A DNA stretch of 17,226 nt. It comes from CF-161 sp035263645 (GTDB taxonomy: Bacteria; Chloroflexota; Dormibacteria; Dormibacterales; Dormibacteraceae). The stretch is from the NCBI GenBank assembly GCA_035263645.1, contig DATFRD010000284.1:1-17226 (forward strand), written 5' to 3'. The notes under the pieces are model-generated. The model had not been told where the DNA came from, did no database searches, and saw only the letters and a list, made by a program, of their open reading frames with translations. Positions within the stretch are counted from its first letter, which is position 1, and each line of letters opens with the position of its first letter. Positions 7,373-15,400 of this stretch are shown piece by piece. Position numbers and translations under genes: made by a program.

Positions 7373-7549
7373 AGGTGCGGCCGAAAACCCAGCCGGATCT
7401 TTGGGTCCCATGCACCCCATCTCCGGCGTTGCCTCCTGAGGTGCTCAGTCACGCCCTTGAGGGCGCTCCTTCCGCTCCTCGTCGGCGCCACCGGATCTGG
7501 GGCACCTGGGACCCAAATCTCTCGGCCAGGTTTCCGGCCGCACCTCTAG
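7369..7549. mobile_element. 181-bp imperfect palindrome bounded by CTAG, MITE-like
   Basis: The two ends are inverted copies: 7369-7389 against 7529-7549 match at 20 of 21 positions, the outer 14 being CTAGAGGTGCGGCC and its complement. Symmetry continues inwards around one centre with at most a one-base offset: TTTGGGTCCCA (7400-7410) with TGGGACCCAAA (7507-7517), TCCGG (7422-7426) with CCGGA (7491-7495), and CGCCCT/AGGGCG at the centre (7452-7465). CTAG on both sides could be a 4-base target duplication, as expected for IS5-type elements, and AGGTGCG resembles IS5 ends as I remember them. It fills the gap between the two glycosyltransferase genes. It has no protein of its own. Alternatively it is a very long regulatory hairpin. 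Confidence 0.6.
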
Positions 7550-7568
7550 CAGAACCTGCCCTGCGCTG

Positions 7569-9572
7569 ATGGCCGCGTCGAGCGCGATCCTGGCCGCGGC
7601 CGGCCTCCCCGCCGCGCTGGCGGGCTGCTACCTGCTGCTGCTGGCCGTGGCCAGCTTCCGCCGGCGGCGGGGGCCAGCCGCCCCTCTCGTCCCCCCTCGC
7701 CTGGTGGTGCTCGTGCCGGCTCACGACGAGGAGCAGCTGATCGGGCGCTGCGTCGAGTCTCTGCGCCGGCAGTCCCATCCGGCCGACCGCTACCGGGTCG
7801 TGGTGGTGGCGGACAACTGCAGCGACCGCACCGCCGAGGTGGCCGGGGGAGCGGGGGCGGAGGTCCTGGAGCGTCGCGACCCTGCGGCCCGGGGCAAGGG
7901 CCACGCGCTGCGCTGGGCGATGGACCGGCTCCTGGGCAGCCCGGACGTGTTCGACGGGGTGGTCGTGGTGGACGCCGACTCGGTCGCGGATCGGGACCTC
8001 CTGGCCAGGCTCGGCGCCGGCCTCGCCGAGGGTGCCGACGCGGCCCAGGCCGAGTACCTGGTGCTGCCCGAGGAGGGCTCGACGAAGGCGCGCCTCGTGG
8101 CCGCGGCGTTCCTGCTCTTCCATCGCGTGCGGTTCGGCGGCCGGGCCGCCCTCGGCCTTCCGGCCAACCTGGTCGGCAACGGCATGCTGTTCAGCCGGCG
8201 CCTGCTGGAGGCGCACCCCTGGTGCGCGTTCACCGGCGTCGAGGACCTGGAGTACTCGATCGAGCTCCGCCTGGCCGGGATCCGGCCCCGGTACGTGGGC
8301 GACGCGCTGGTCCAGGGCCCCGTCCCCCGTGGTTACGGCGGCATGCGGGCGCAGCGGCTGCGCTGGGAGGGCGGCCGCTGGCACGTGGTCCGCACCCGGC
8401 TCGGGAGGCTGGTCGGCCACGGGCTGCGCCGCGACCCCGGGGTCCTCGACGCGGCCCTCGACCTGGCGGTGCCCCCGTTCGGACTGCTCGCCATGGGCGC
8501 GGTGGCGGGCACCGTCGTCACGGCGGTCGCGGTCGCGCTCCAGGTCGCGGCCGCCTGGAGCCTCTCCCCCTGGCTCCTGGCCGTGGCCGCCATGACCGGC
8601 TTCGTGGCCCTCGGCCTCGTCTCCGCGCGCGCCCCCGCCTCGATGTGGCTGGCCCTGCTCGAGGCTCCCCGGTTCCTCGCCTGGAAGGTCTTCACGTATG
8701 CGCGGATCGTGGCCGGCTTCGACCCCCGGCGCTGGGAGCGCTCCGAGCGCACGCCCGGCGCCGGGCCCCCCGTGGCGGGCGGCCGGGCGGACATCGCCGG
8801 GGTGCCGATCGACCGGGTGGACATGGACGGCGCGGTGGCCGTACTGCGGGAGGCGCTGGACGGCGGGCGGCAGGTCCACATGGCGACGGTCAACCTCGAC
8901 TTCCTGGTTCGCGCCCAGCGCCACGCCGGCCTCAGGTCGCTCCTGGCGCGGACGGAGCTGAACGTCGCGGACGGCATGCCCGTCGTCTGGCTGAGCCGGC
9001 TCCTGGGCAGCCCTCTGCCCGGCCGCGTGGCTGGCGCCGACTTGGTGCCGCTCCTCGTCAGCGAGGCGGCCCGCCTCGGCGCCGGGGTTTTCCTGCTCGG
9101 CGGCGAGGAGGGCGCTGCCGAGCTCGCCGCCCGCCGCCTGGCCCGAGAGGTGCCGGCGCTGCGCGTCGACTGGTGCCAGCCGCCGCGGGCCAGCCTGGAC
9201 GAGCTGGACCGCCTGGACCTCGTCGAGCGCGTCCGGCGCTCCGGCGCGGCGGTCCTGCTGGTCGCCCTCGGCAATCCGAAGCAGGAGCTGTGGATCGCCC
9301 GTCACCGTCACCGGCTGCCGGGCGTGGCCGTCGCCGTCGGGGTCGGCTGCGTCTTCGACCTGTGGGCCGGCAGGGTCCGGCGGGCGCCGGCCTGGATGCA
9401 GCGAGCCGGCCTGGAGTGGTTCCACCGGCTGCTCGCGGAGCCCCGCCGACTGGCCGGACGATTCGGGTCTGACGCGGCCTGGCTGGTCCTCCTGGCCGGT
9501 CGGACGCTGCTCCAGCGGGCGCGGGCCGGCCGGCTGGAGCGGGTCGGGGCCCAGGGAGTCGAACGGACCTAG
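7569..9572 (+). CDS. Fused glycosyltransferase: GT2 membrane domain + WecG/TagA/CpsF domain
   Basis: This is a 667-residue protein with two glycosyltransferase domains. Residues about 1-30 form a membrane anchor. The GT2 domain has VPAHDEE (49-55), the DADS metal-binding motif (135-138), the acidic EDLEYSIEL (225-233) and QRLRW (262-266). Two or three membrane segments follow (about 296-355). Residues 408-640 are WecG/TagA/CpsF type: TVNLDFLVRA (440-449), NVADGMPVVWLSRLLG (465-480) with the conserved Asp468, RVAGADL (486-492), FLLGG (508-512), GNPKQELW (568-575) and the terminal VFDLWAGRVRRAPAWMQR. The two activities would add successive sugars to the lipid-linked primer made by the preceding gene. 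No strong ribosome site precedes ATG 7569, and the palindrome ends 19 bases before it. The two domains are normally separate genes. Confidence 0.93.
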   Translation: MAASSAILAAAGLPAALAGCYLLLLAVASFRRRRGPAAPLVPPRLVVLVPAHDEEQLIGRCVESLRRQSHPADRYRVVVVADNCSDRTAEVAGGAGAEVLERRDPAARGKGHALRWAMDRLLGSPDVFDGVVVVDADSVADRDLLARLGAGLAEGADAAQAEYLVLPEEGSTKARLVAAAFLLFHRVRFGGRAALGLPANLVGNGMLFSRRLLEAHPWCAFTGVEDLEYSIELRLAGIRPRYVGDALVQGPVPRGYGGMRAQRLRWEGGRWHVVRTRLGRLVGHGLRRDPGVLDAALDLAVPPFGLLAMGAVAGTVVTAVAVALQVAAAWSLSPWLLAVAAMTGFVALGLVSARAPASMWLALLEAPRFLAWKVFTYARIVAGFDPRRWERSERTPGAGPPVAGGRADIAGVPIDRVDMDGAVAVLREALDGGRQVHMATVNLDFLVRAQRHAGLRSLLARTELNVADGMPVVWLSRLLGSPLPGRVAGADLVPLLVSEAARLGAGVFLLGGEEGAAELAARRLAREVPALRVDWCQPPRASLDELDRLDLVERVRRSGAAVLLVALGNPKQELWIARHRHRLPGVAVAVGVGCVFDLWAGRVRRAPAWMQRAGLEWFHRLLAEPRRLAGRFGSDAAWLVLLAGRTLLQRARAGRLERVGAQGVERT

Positions 9573-9621
9573 GGGCAGTGCTCGCCGCCGCAGCAGACAT
9601 CCCGCGTCATAGCGAAGTGCC

Positions 9622-9643
9622 GCTCCGGGGTCAGGGCCGGAGC
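9622..9643. terminator. Hairpin between convergent genes
   Basis: GCTCCGG (9622-9628) and CCGGAGC (9637-9643) form a 7-bp stem with an 8-base loop, in the 76-base gap where the fused glycosyltransferase (+) meets RR2 (-). There is no T-run. It probably helps end one or both transcripts. Confidence 0.4.
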
Positions 9644-9648
9644 CGGGC

Positions 9649-10305
9649 TCAGATCTCGACCAGCCCCTTGCGCACCGCGTACAGGACCGCCTGGGAGCGG
9701 TCGTAGATGTTCAGCTTCTCGTACATGTTGCTCACGTGGTTGCGGACGGTCTTCTCGCTGATCCGCAGCTTGTAGGCGATCTGCTTGTTCGCCATCCCGC
9801 CGGCCAGCAGCTTCAGGATCTCGATCTCCCGGCCGGTGAGCCCGTCGTAGAACTCCTTCGGGGTCGTGGTGCCGGTCAGCATCTCCAGGACCCGGTTGGC
9901 GACCGCGCTGGCCATGACGCGCTCCCCCGCCATGACGGCCAGGAGGCTGGACACGATGGAGTCCGGTCGGGAGTCCTTCAGGATGTACCCGCTGGCGCCT
10001 GCCTTCAGCGCCTGGATGACGTGGTTGTCCGCCTCGAACGTCGTCAGCAGCAGGACCTTGACCCCGGACTGGCTGGCTGCGATCTGCCGCGTCGCCTCGA
10101 TCCCGTCGAGGTGCGGCATCTTCAGGTCCATCAGGACCACGTCCGGCTTGAGGGTGCCTGCCAGCTTCACCGCCTCGGCGCCGTCGCCAGCCTGGCCCAC
10201 GATGTCCACCCGAGGGTCCTCCTCTAGGAGCCTGGCCAGGCCCACCCGGAAGAGCGTCTGGTCGTCCGCGATCAGGACTCGCACCGTGGGTTGATTGGAA
10301 GTCAC
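9649..10305 (-). CDS. NarL/DosR-like response regulator (RR2)
   Basis: This is a 218-residue response regulator. The receiver domain has the acidic pair Asp14-Asp15, phospho-acceptor Asp60 (VVLMDLKMP), Thr88 and Lys110 (GYILKDS). The C-terminal LuxR/GerE helix-turn-helix carries TGREIEILKLLAGGMANKQI and SEKTVRNHVSNMYEKL. The recognition segment EKTVRNHVS is close to DosR EKTVKNYVS. The GTG start at 10305 overlaps the HK2 stop (GTGA), which implies translational coupling and makes HK2 the cognate kinase. It is strikingly similar to RR3: the last ~60 residues (EFYDGLT to VRKGLVE) are almost the same, so both should recognise similar DNA. Targets are not known; the nearby palindromic promoters are candidates. 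Confidence 0.95.
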   Translation of the reverse strand: MTSNQPTVRVLIADDQTLFRVGLARLLEEDPRVDIVGQAGDGAEAVKLAGTLKPDVVLMDLKMPHLDGIEATRQIAASQSGVKVLLLTTFEADNHVIQALKAGASGYILKDSRPDSIVSSLLAVMAGERVMASAVANRVLEMLTGTTTPKEFYDGLTGREIEILKLLAGGMANKQIAYKLRISEKTVRNHVSNMYEKLNIYDRSQAVLYAVRKGLVEI

Positions 10306-11024
10306 GTACTACTCTCCTTCGTGGCGTGGGGCACGACCGCGCGCACCATCGTCCCCTCGCCGTTATGGCTGATTACGTCCAGCTCACCCCCGAGCAGCAC
10401 GGCCCGCTCGCGCATCCCCATCACGCCCATCCCCGGCCGCCGCGGACCGTCGGTTCCAGGCATGCCGCGGCCGTCGTCGAGAACGGTGAGGGCCATGCCC
10501 TCCCCGCAGGACTCCAGCCGCACGTCAACCGACTCCGCCCCGCTGTGCATGCGCACGTTGTTGAGCGCCTCTTCGACGATACGGTAGAGGTTGTGCGCGG
10601 TCGCCGCTGACATGCGTGTGGGCCAGCCGGCCGACACGCGCAGCTTGGACCGGATGCCCGTGCTGCGCTCGAAATGATTGAGCAGGTGCCTGACTTGTTG
10701 GACAAAGCTGCTCTCGGTCGAGGGTTCCTCGCGCAGGTCGTAGAGCACCTGGCGCAGGTTGTGGAGGACTTCCCTGGTCGACTCCTGCAGGCTGTCCACG
10801 CGGCGCACGACGTGCTGCTGGTCGGCCTGGTCGAGCTTGAAGTTCTCCATGTCGACGACCATGAGCGTCAGGATCTGCGCGACCGAATCGTGCAGCTCCC
10901 GCGCGAGCCGCCGCTTCACCTCCGACTCGGCCCGCCTCGCAGCCTCGTCCGAAGGCGCGCCCGCCGGACTGCGGCCGTCGGGCGCCCAGCAGCTGAGCTC
11001 CTCCGGCCCTGACGGGAAGACCAC
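10302..11024 (-). CDS. Soluble NarL-family sensor histidine kinase (HK2)
   Basis: This is the partner kinase of RR2. From GTG 11024 it is 240 aa. The HisKA_3 box RRLARELHDSVAQIL gives phospho-acceptor His45. The ATPase domain has the N box RIVEEALNNVRMH (148-160), DDGRGMP (183-189) and GMGVMGM (198-204). It has no membrane, PAS or GAF region; the first ~30 residues (EELSCWAPDGRSPAGAP) look unstructured. A TTG at 11060 would add 12 residues but has no ribosome site. The codons just after it contain AAAGGAGG, 13 bases before GTG 11024, which favours the shorter form. It is transcribed with RR2 from the promoter at 11114-11142. It is a paralogue of HK1. The input signal is unknown; an accessory sensor protein is the simplest idea. 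Confidence 0.93.
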   Translation of the reverse strand: MVFPSGPEELSCWAPDGRSPAGAPSDEAARRAESEVKRRLARELHDSVAQILTLMVVDMENFKLDQADQQHVVRRVDSLQESTREVLHNLRQVLYDLREEPSTESSFVQQVRHLLNHFERSTGIRSKLRVSAGWPTRMSAATAHNLYRIVEEALNNVRMHSGAESVDVRLESCGEGMALTVLDDGRGMPGTDGPRRPGMGVMGMRERAVLLGGELDVISHNGEGTMVRAVVPHATKESST

Positions 11025-11113
11025 GACGACCCGAAACCCTCCTTTCGCCTTCCAGTCCAACGTGGTCGAAGAGCCAGTGGTCCGCTCACAACCTTCGCTG
11101 CTGGGTCATGTGA

Positions 11114-11142
11114 ACTAAAGCGCCTGGGAAATTCTGCGTCAA
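11114..11142 (-). promoter_or_regulatory. Sigma-70-type promoter for HK2-RR2
   Basis: Read on the minus strand, TTGACG (11137-11142) is followed after 17 bases by TTTAGT (11114-11119). These match TTGACA and TATAAT at 5 of 6 and 4 of 6 positions with ideal spacing. Transcription would start near 11107, about 80 bases before GTG 11024. The -35 overlaps the palindrome at 11141-11160 by 2 bases. Confidence 0.6.
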
Positions 11143-11160
11143 TGGTCAGAATTGACCATT
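11141..11160. promoter_or_regulatory. 20-bp palindromic operator at the HK2-RR2 promoter
   Basis: AATGGTCAGAATTGACCATT has perfect 8-bp arms around GAAT. It touches the -35 of the HK2-RR2 promoter, on its upstream side. A factor bound there could act as an activator (class II position) or as a repressor. It is unusually AT-rich for this window, which supports selection for a binding site. Confidence 0.65.
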
Positions 11161-11200
11161 CTTGCGACGCCGGTTCACGTACGGCCCGGTGGAGTCCGGC

Positions 11201-11857
11201 TCAGCGACGCACTCTCGTGAACAGCCCCACTGCGACGATCGCCGCCTCGGCGCGGTTGCGCACGCCCAGCTTGCGCAGCACGTTCTGGACGTGCTTGTTG
11301 ACCGTCGTGGTCGACACCCGCAGCGCCCGTGCGATCTCGCGGTTGGTGGACCCGAGGCGGATCTGGGCCAGGACCTCGACCTCGCGGGGGCTGAGCGGCT
11401 CGAGCGGCACGTGGCCGAGCGGATCCTCGCCGGCGGGCACGGCCGCCTCGGCTCCCGGCTCGACGAGCGCCCGGATCGCGTCCGCCATGTCCGAGGCGCT
11501 CATCTCCTTGGGCAGGAAGCCGACCACGCCGGCCGAGCGCGCCTGCCGCATCCGGCGCTCGTCCACCACGAGGCCGCTCATCAGCATCACCCGCAGGCCG
11601 CCGTCCCGGCCGGTCAGCATCCGGGCGGTGTCGAGGCCGTCCATCGGGCCACCCAGGTTCACGTCGACGAGCACCGCGTCCACCGGCTGGGCGCCGATCA
11701 GGCGCCAGGCCTCGTGCGGTGAGGCGGTGTCCCAGGCGACCTCGACCACCCGTTCGCGCTCCAGCAGGGAGCGGAGCCCGATCCGGAACACCTCGTGGTC
11801 GTCGACGATGCCCAGCCGGACCGGTCGCCGGCCGCCCGGCGGGGGTCCGTCAGCCAT
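11201..11857 (-). CDS. NarL-family response regulator (RR1)
   Basis: This is a 218-residue response regulator, more divergent than RR2 and RR3. The receiver has Asp19-Asp20, phospho-acceptor Asp65 (AVLVDVNLGGPMDG), Ser94 in the switch position and Lys117 (FLPKEMS). The C-terminal helix-turn-helix is LSPREVEVLAQIRLGSTNRE, then STTTVNKHVQNVLRKLGV. Its recognition helix (TTTVNKH) differs from the EKTVRNH of RR2 and RR3, so it should read different DNA. ATG 11857 has only a weak GTGAG just upstream. It lies upstream of HK2 on the same strand, separated by 140 bases with a separate promoter, so it may be expressed independently. It diverges from the membrane protein at 11967 across a 109-base region containing GGGAC-N4-GTCCC. 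Confidence 0.93.
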   Translation of the reverse strand: MADGPPPGGRRPVRLGIVDDHEVFRIGLRSLLERERVVEVAWDTASPHEAWRLIGAQPVDAVLVDVNLGGPMDGLDTARMLTGRDGGLRVMLMSGLVVDERRMRQARSAGVVGFLPKEMSASDMADAIRALVEPGAEAAVPAGEDPLGHVPLEPLSPREVEVLAQIRLGSTNREIARALRVSTTTVNKHVQNVLRKLGVRNRAEAAIVAVGLFTRVRR

Positions 11858-11885
11858 ATCTCACTGGTGCAGCCGTACCCCCGTC

Positions 11886-11899
11886 GGGACAAAAGTCCC
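11886..11899. promoter_or_regulatory. DosR-box-like palindrome in the divergent promoter region
   Basis: GGGACAAAAGTCCC has 5-bp arms and a 4-base AT centre. It matches the core of the mycobacterial DosR box (GGGACTWWAGTCCC) at 13 of 14 positions; the outer positions match poorly. It sits 29 bases upstream of RR1 and 68 bases upstream of the divergent membrane protein, so it could control both. Confidence 0.5.
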
Positions 11900-11966
11900 A
11901 TACGCTTGACCCGGCAGACGGTTCATGCTGACCACGTCGACAATACACACGGGGAAGGGTGATCTC

Positions 11967-12308
11967 ATGGATACCAGACGGAGAGGAGTCATCTTCTACA
12001 AGGTGATCCTGCCCGTGCTCACGCTCGTGAACCTCGGCCTCGGCGTCTTCGTGCTGACGGGCCTGCGCCCATCCGTACCCTACGGGTGGCTGGAGGTCGG
12101 GACCGGCGTCTTCTGCTGCGTGATCGCCGGCTGGCTGGCCTGCGCCGGGTGGTCCAAGTCCTACTGGGGCTCCGCGATGGAGCGCCAGGTCACGGCGTGG
12201 CGGCGGATCGTGGACGCGATGTTCCACTGGATCGAGGAGGCGCCCGTGCCGGCCGACTCCCTGCGGGCGCTGAAGCGCTCGCTCGACGAGACGCTCGTCA
12301 CGAAGTAG
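11967..12308 (+). CDS. Two-helix membrane protein of unknown function
   Basis: This 113-residue protein starts at ATG 11967 with GGTGA 4 bases upstream; an earlier in-frame ATG at 11925 lacks such a site. A basic N-terminus (MDTRRRG) is followed by two hydrophobic helices (about residues 11-31 and 39-60). A cytoplasmic tail begins at KSYWGSAMERQVTAWRR and ends in an amphipathic helical stretch (PADSLRALKRSLDETL). The positive-inside pattern suggests both ends are cytoplasmic. I do not recognise a family. It diverges from RR1 and may share the DosR-like site. A membrane partner that feeds the sensorless kinases is an attractive but untested idea. It is followed by a 106-base gap and the 1000-residue ATPase gene. 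Confidence 0.75.
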   Translation: MDTRRRGVIFYKVILPVLTLVNLGLGVFVLTGLRPSVPYGWLEVGTGVFCCVIAGWLACAGWSKSYWGSAMERQVTAWRRIVDAMFHWIEEAPVPADSLRALKRSLDETLVTK

Positions 12309-12325
12309 CGCCGGCCGTCGCCGGG

Positions 12326-12365
12326 GGGACGAGGCGGGTCCCGGTGCCCGGCGCGCCCCGTTTTT
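12326..12365 (+). terminator. Possible intrinsic terminator after the membrane protein
   Basis: A weak stem GGGAC (12326-12330) with GTCCC (12338-12342) is followed by GC-rich sequence and a five-T run (12361-12365). The stem is not adjacent to the T-run, so termination is uncertain. The T-run is nevertheless conspicuous in this GC-rich sequence. Confidence 0.3.
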
Positions 12366-12414
12366 CGCAGGCAACGGCAACAGCGGAGGCCGCGATCGGG
12401 CACCATTCACTCAG

Positions 12415-15400
12415 GTGGTGCAGACGGCGCTCTGTCCGGTCACCATCGGGCGAGAGCGCGAGATGGAACGGCTCCGCGACGCGCTGGAGGCCGGGTGCGC
12501 TGGCGACGGCCGGACCGTGGTGCTGGCCGGCGACGCCGGGCTCGGCAAGACCCGCCTGTGCACCGACCTCCGCCGCCTGGCGGCGGGCCGCGGCGCGGCG
12601 ACGATGTGGGGCGGCTGCTCGGAAGCCGAGTTCTCGCTTCCCTACCTCCCGTTCCTCGAGGCGATCGGCAACCACCTGGCCCAGGCCGATGTCCCTGCGC
12701 TGCGTCGTGAGCTCGGCGCCGGCCACCCGGAGCTGGCCTGGCTGTTTCCGCAGCTCGGCATCGAGGCGCCTCCCCGCGACCCCAGCGACCCGGTCCAGGG
12801 CAAGCTCCGGCTGTTCGAGGCGGTCCTGGCCCTGCTCCGGACGGGCGCGGAGCCGGGCGGGACGCTGCTGGTGCTGGAGAACCTGCACGGCGCGGACGCC
12901 TCCAGCCGCGAGCTCCTGGAGTACCTGGTGCGGAGGCTGCGCGGGGCCAGGATCATGCTGCTGGTCACCTGCCGGCTGGACGGCCTCGACCGTGGCCACC
13001 CGCTGGCCGTCATGGTCGAGCACTGGCGCCGGGCCGGCCTGGCCGAGCGCCTGGACCTGACGCCGCTGAGCGCGGACCGGGTCGGGGACATGATCCGCGA
13101 GACGGTCGGGATCGATACGGTCGGCTTCGAGGTCAGCCGGCTGCTGAGCGAGCGGAGCGAGGGCAACCCGTTCGTGCTGGAGGAGATCCTCAAGGACGCG
13201 CTCGACCGCGGCGCCGTGTCCCGGGTGGACCCGGCGTGGCGCGGAGAGTCGCTGCGCCGGCTGCGCCTGCCCCGCACCGTTCGGGACAGCGTGCTCGGGC
13301 GTCTCGAGCACCTGCCGGAGCCCGTTGCCGACGTGCTGCACTGCGCATCCGTGCTCGGCCGCTCGTTCGACTACCCCCTCCTGGTCGAGCTCTCCGGGCG
13401 GGACGGCCCGGACGTACAGGCCGCGCTCCGGACCTGCGTGCGCCACCAGCTGGTCGAGGAAGACCCCGAGGTGCGGGGCCACTACCGGTTCCGGCACTCG
13501 CTCACGCGCGAGGCCGTCTACGAGGACCTGCTGGCGCCCCGGCGGGAGGAGCTGCACGCGGCCGCGGCCGAGGTCCTGCGAGGCCGGCCCGAGATCCCCG
13601 CCGTCGAGCTCTGCCAGCACCTGCTGGCCGCCGGCCGGAGCGCCGAGGCCGTGCCCCTGGGCCTGGCGGCCGCGGACCAGGCCATGCGCGCCCACGCCTA
13701 CCCGGACGCGGCGCATCTCCTGGAGCGGATCCTGCCCCTGGTCGAGGATCCCCGGCGGCGGGCCGACCTGGAGGCGAACCTGGGCACCGCCCAGCTGCTC
13801 CACGGCGACGCGGCGCGGGCCGAGCGCCACCTCGGCGAGGGAGTGCGGGCACTGGACCGCCTCGGCGACCACCGGGCGGCGGCGCACCACCGGCTCTGGC
13901 TCGGCCGCTGCCTGTGGGAACGGTCGCGGCCCGAGGCCGCCAGGGCCCAGTTCGACACCGCGCGTGCTCAGCTGGAGGCGGACGGACCCAGCGAGGACCT
14001 GGCGCTGGCGCACGTCCGGCTGGCCAGCCTGGCCGCGTTCGCGCTGGACGGCGCCGGCGCCATCGAGGCGGCCCGGCGGGCGGTCGCCATCGCCGCGGCA
14101 GCCGGGGCGGACACGCCGCGGATCTGGGCCTACAACTACCTCGGCCTCGGCCACCTCCAGCTGGGCCAGGTCGCCGAGGGCATCGAATACGTCGACCGCA
14201 GCTACCGCGAGGCGGCCGCCGCAGGCCTGAACGTGATCGCGGCCAACGCGCTGTACAACGGCATCCTGGTGAGGATCCAGCAGCTGCGCCCGCTGGAGGC
14301 GGTCGAGCGCATCGAGGCGCTCAAAGCCATGCAGGCCGGGAGCATGGCGAGGCTCCAGGCTCTGCGCGCCGAGGGCAACATCCACCTCTGGGGCCTCGGC
14401 CAGCCGGGTCGCGCGCTAACCGCCTACCGGGAGGCGCTGGTGCTCGCCCGGGAGGGGGATGCCGTGCAGTACGTCAACTGGCTCACCGTCCAGCTGGCGG
14501 CGGCGAACCTCCTGCTCGACCGGTTCGAGGACGCGCGGCGCCTCCTGCCCGACCGTTCGACGGCCCGCGAGAGCCAGGACCGGGTCGACCAGCTCTGGAC
14601 CTCGATCCGGCTGGAGCTCGACGCGGGCCGACCGCAGGCGGCGCTGGCGGGCGCCGAGGAGGTCCTGCGCGACGGCGGCTGGCCGCTGCGGGTGCGCCTG
14701 TTCCTGGGCGACGTGGCCGTCGAGGCGCTGGCGGCGGCGGGGCGGGTCGGCGAGGCAGGGGCCTGGGTGGACTCCGTGATCGCAGCCGGTGCGGACCCGG
14801 CCCACCCCTGGCTGCTGCGAATGCGCGGCCGCCTGGCCCTCGCGGAGGGTCGGGCCGAGGACGCCGCCGGCGACCTGCGGTCGGCTGCCGACGCCTTTGG
14901 GGCGGCGGGCTGCGGCCACGAGGAGGGTCGCAGCCGCCTCGCGCTGGCGGAGGCCCTCGCGGTCGCCGGGTCCGTGGAGGCCGCCCGGGCCGAGCTGCGG
15001 GCCACGGTCGAGTCGGCGGCCGGCCGCGGCTCCGCGCTGGAGGAGCGCCTGGCCCGAGAGGCGATGGCCCGGCTGGGCTCACGGACCATCACCACCGAGC
15101 ACGTCAAGCTGGCGCTGGAATGCATGCACCGGCCGGCCGAGCTGCGCGAGGCTGCCCTGGGCAGGCTGCTGGGGATGGAGCCGCCCGGCGGCGCCGATCG
15201 CCTGCGGGCGCTGCTCTCCGAGCAGGTGACGGCGCTGGCGGCGTCGGCCGACGGCCGCGAGCGGGAGGCAGGCCAGCTCCTGCGCGACTACTACGTGCGG
15301 CGGGTGGGCAGCCAGGAGCTGGTGGCCGACCGGCTGCACCTGACCCGGGCAACGTTCTACCGGCGGCTCCACCTCGGCTGGGGCCTGCTGGCCGAGCGTC

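Noticed and set aside
7369..7549. T-box or other metabolite riboswitch before the glycosyltransferase
   Set aside because: I found no conserved T-box or riboswitch core motif; the symmetry of the whole segment is better explained as a palindromic element.
7375..7569. Small open frame inside the 181-bp palindrome
   Set aside because: It spans the palindrome and has no domain or ribosome site; the symmetric sequence explains its openness.
7449..9425. Long minus-strand open frame (658 codons) antisense to the fused glycosyltransferase
   Set aside because: It has low-complexity Arg/Gly/Pro/His content, and every recognisable motif is on the other strand.
12298..14385. Long minus-strand open frame (695 codons) antisense to the 1000-aa ATPase
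   Set aside because: It has a compositionally biased translation without motifs; the plus strand has P-loop and TPR features.
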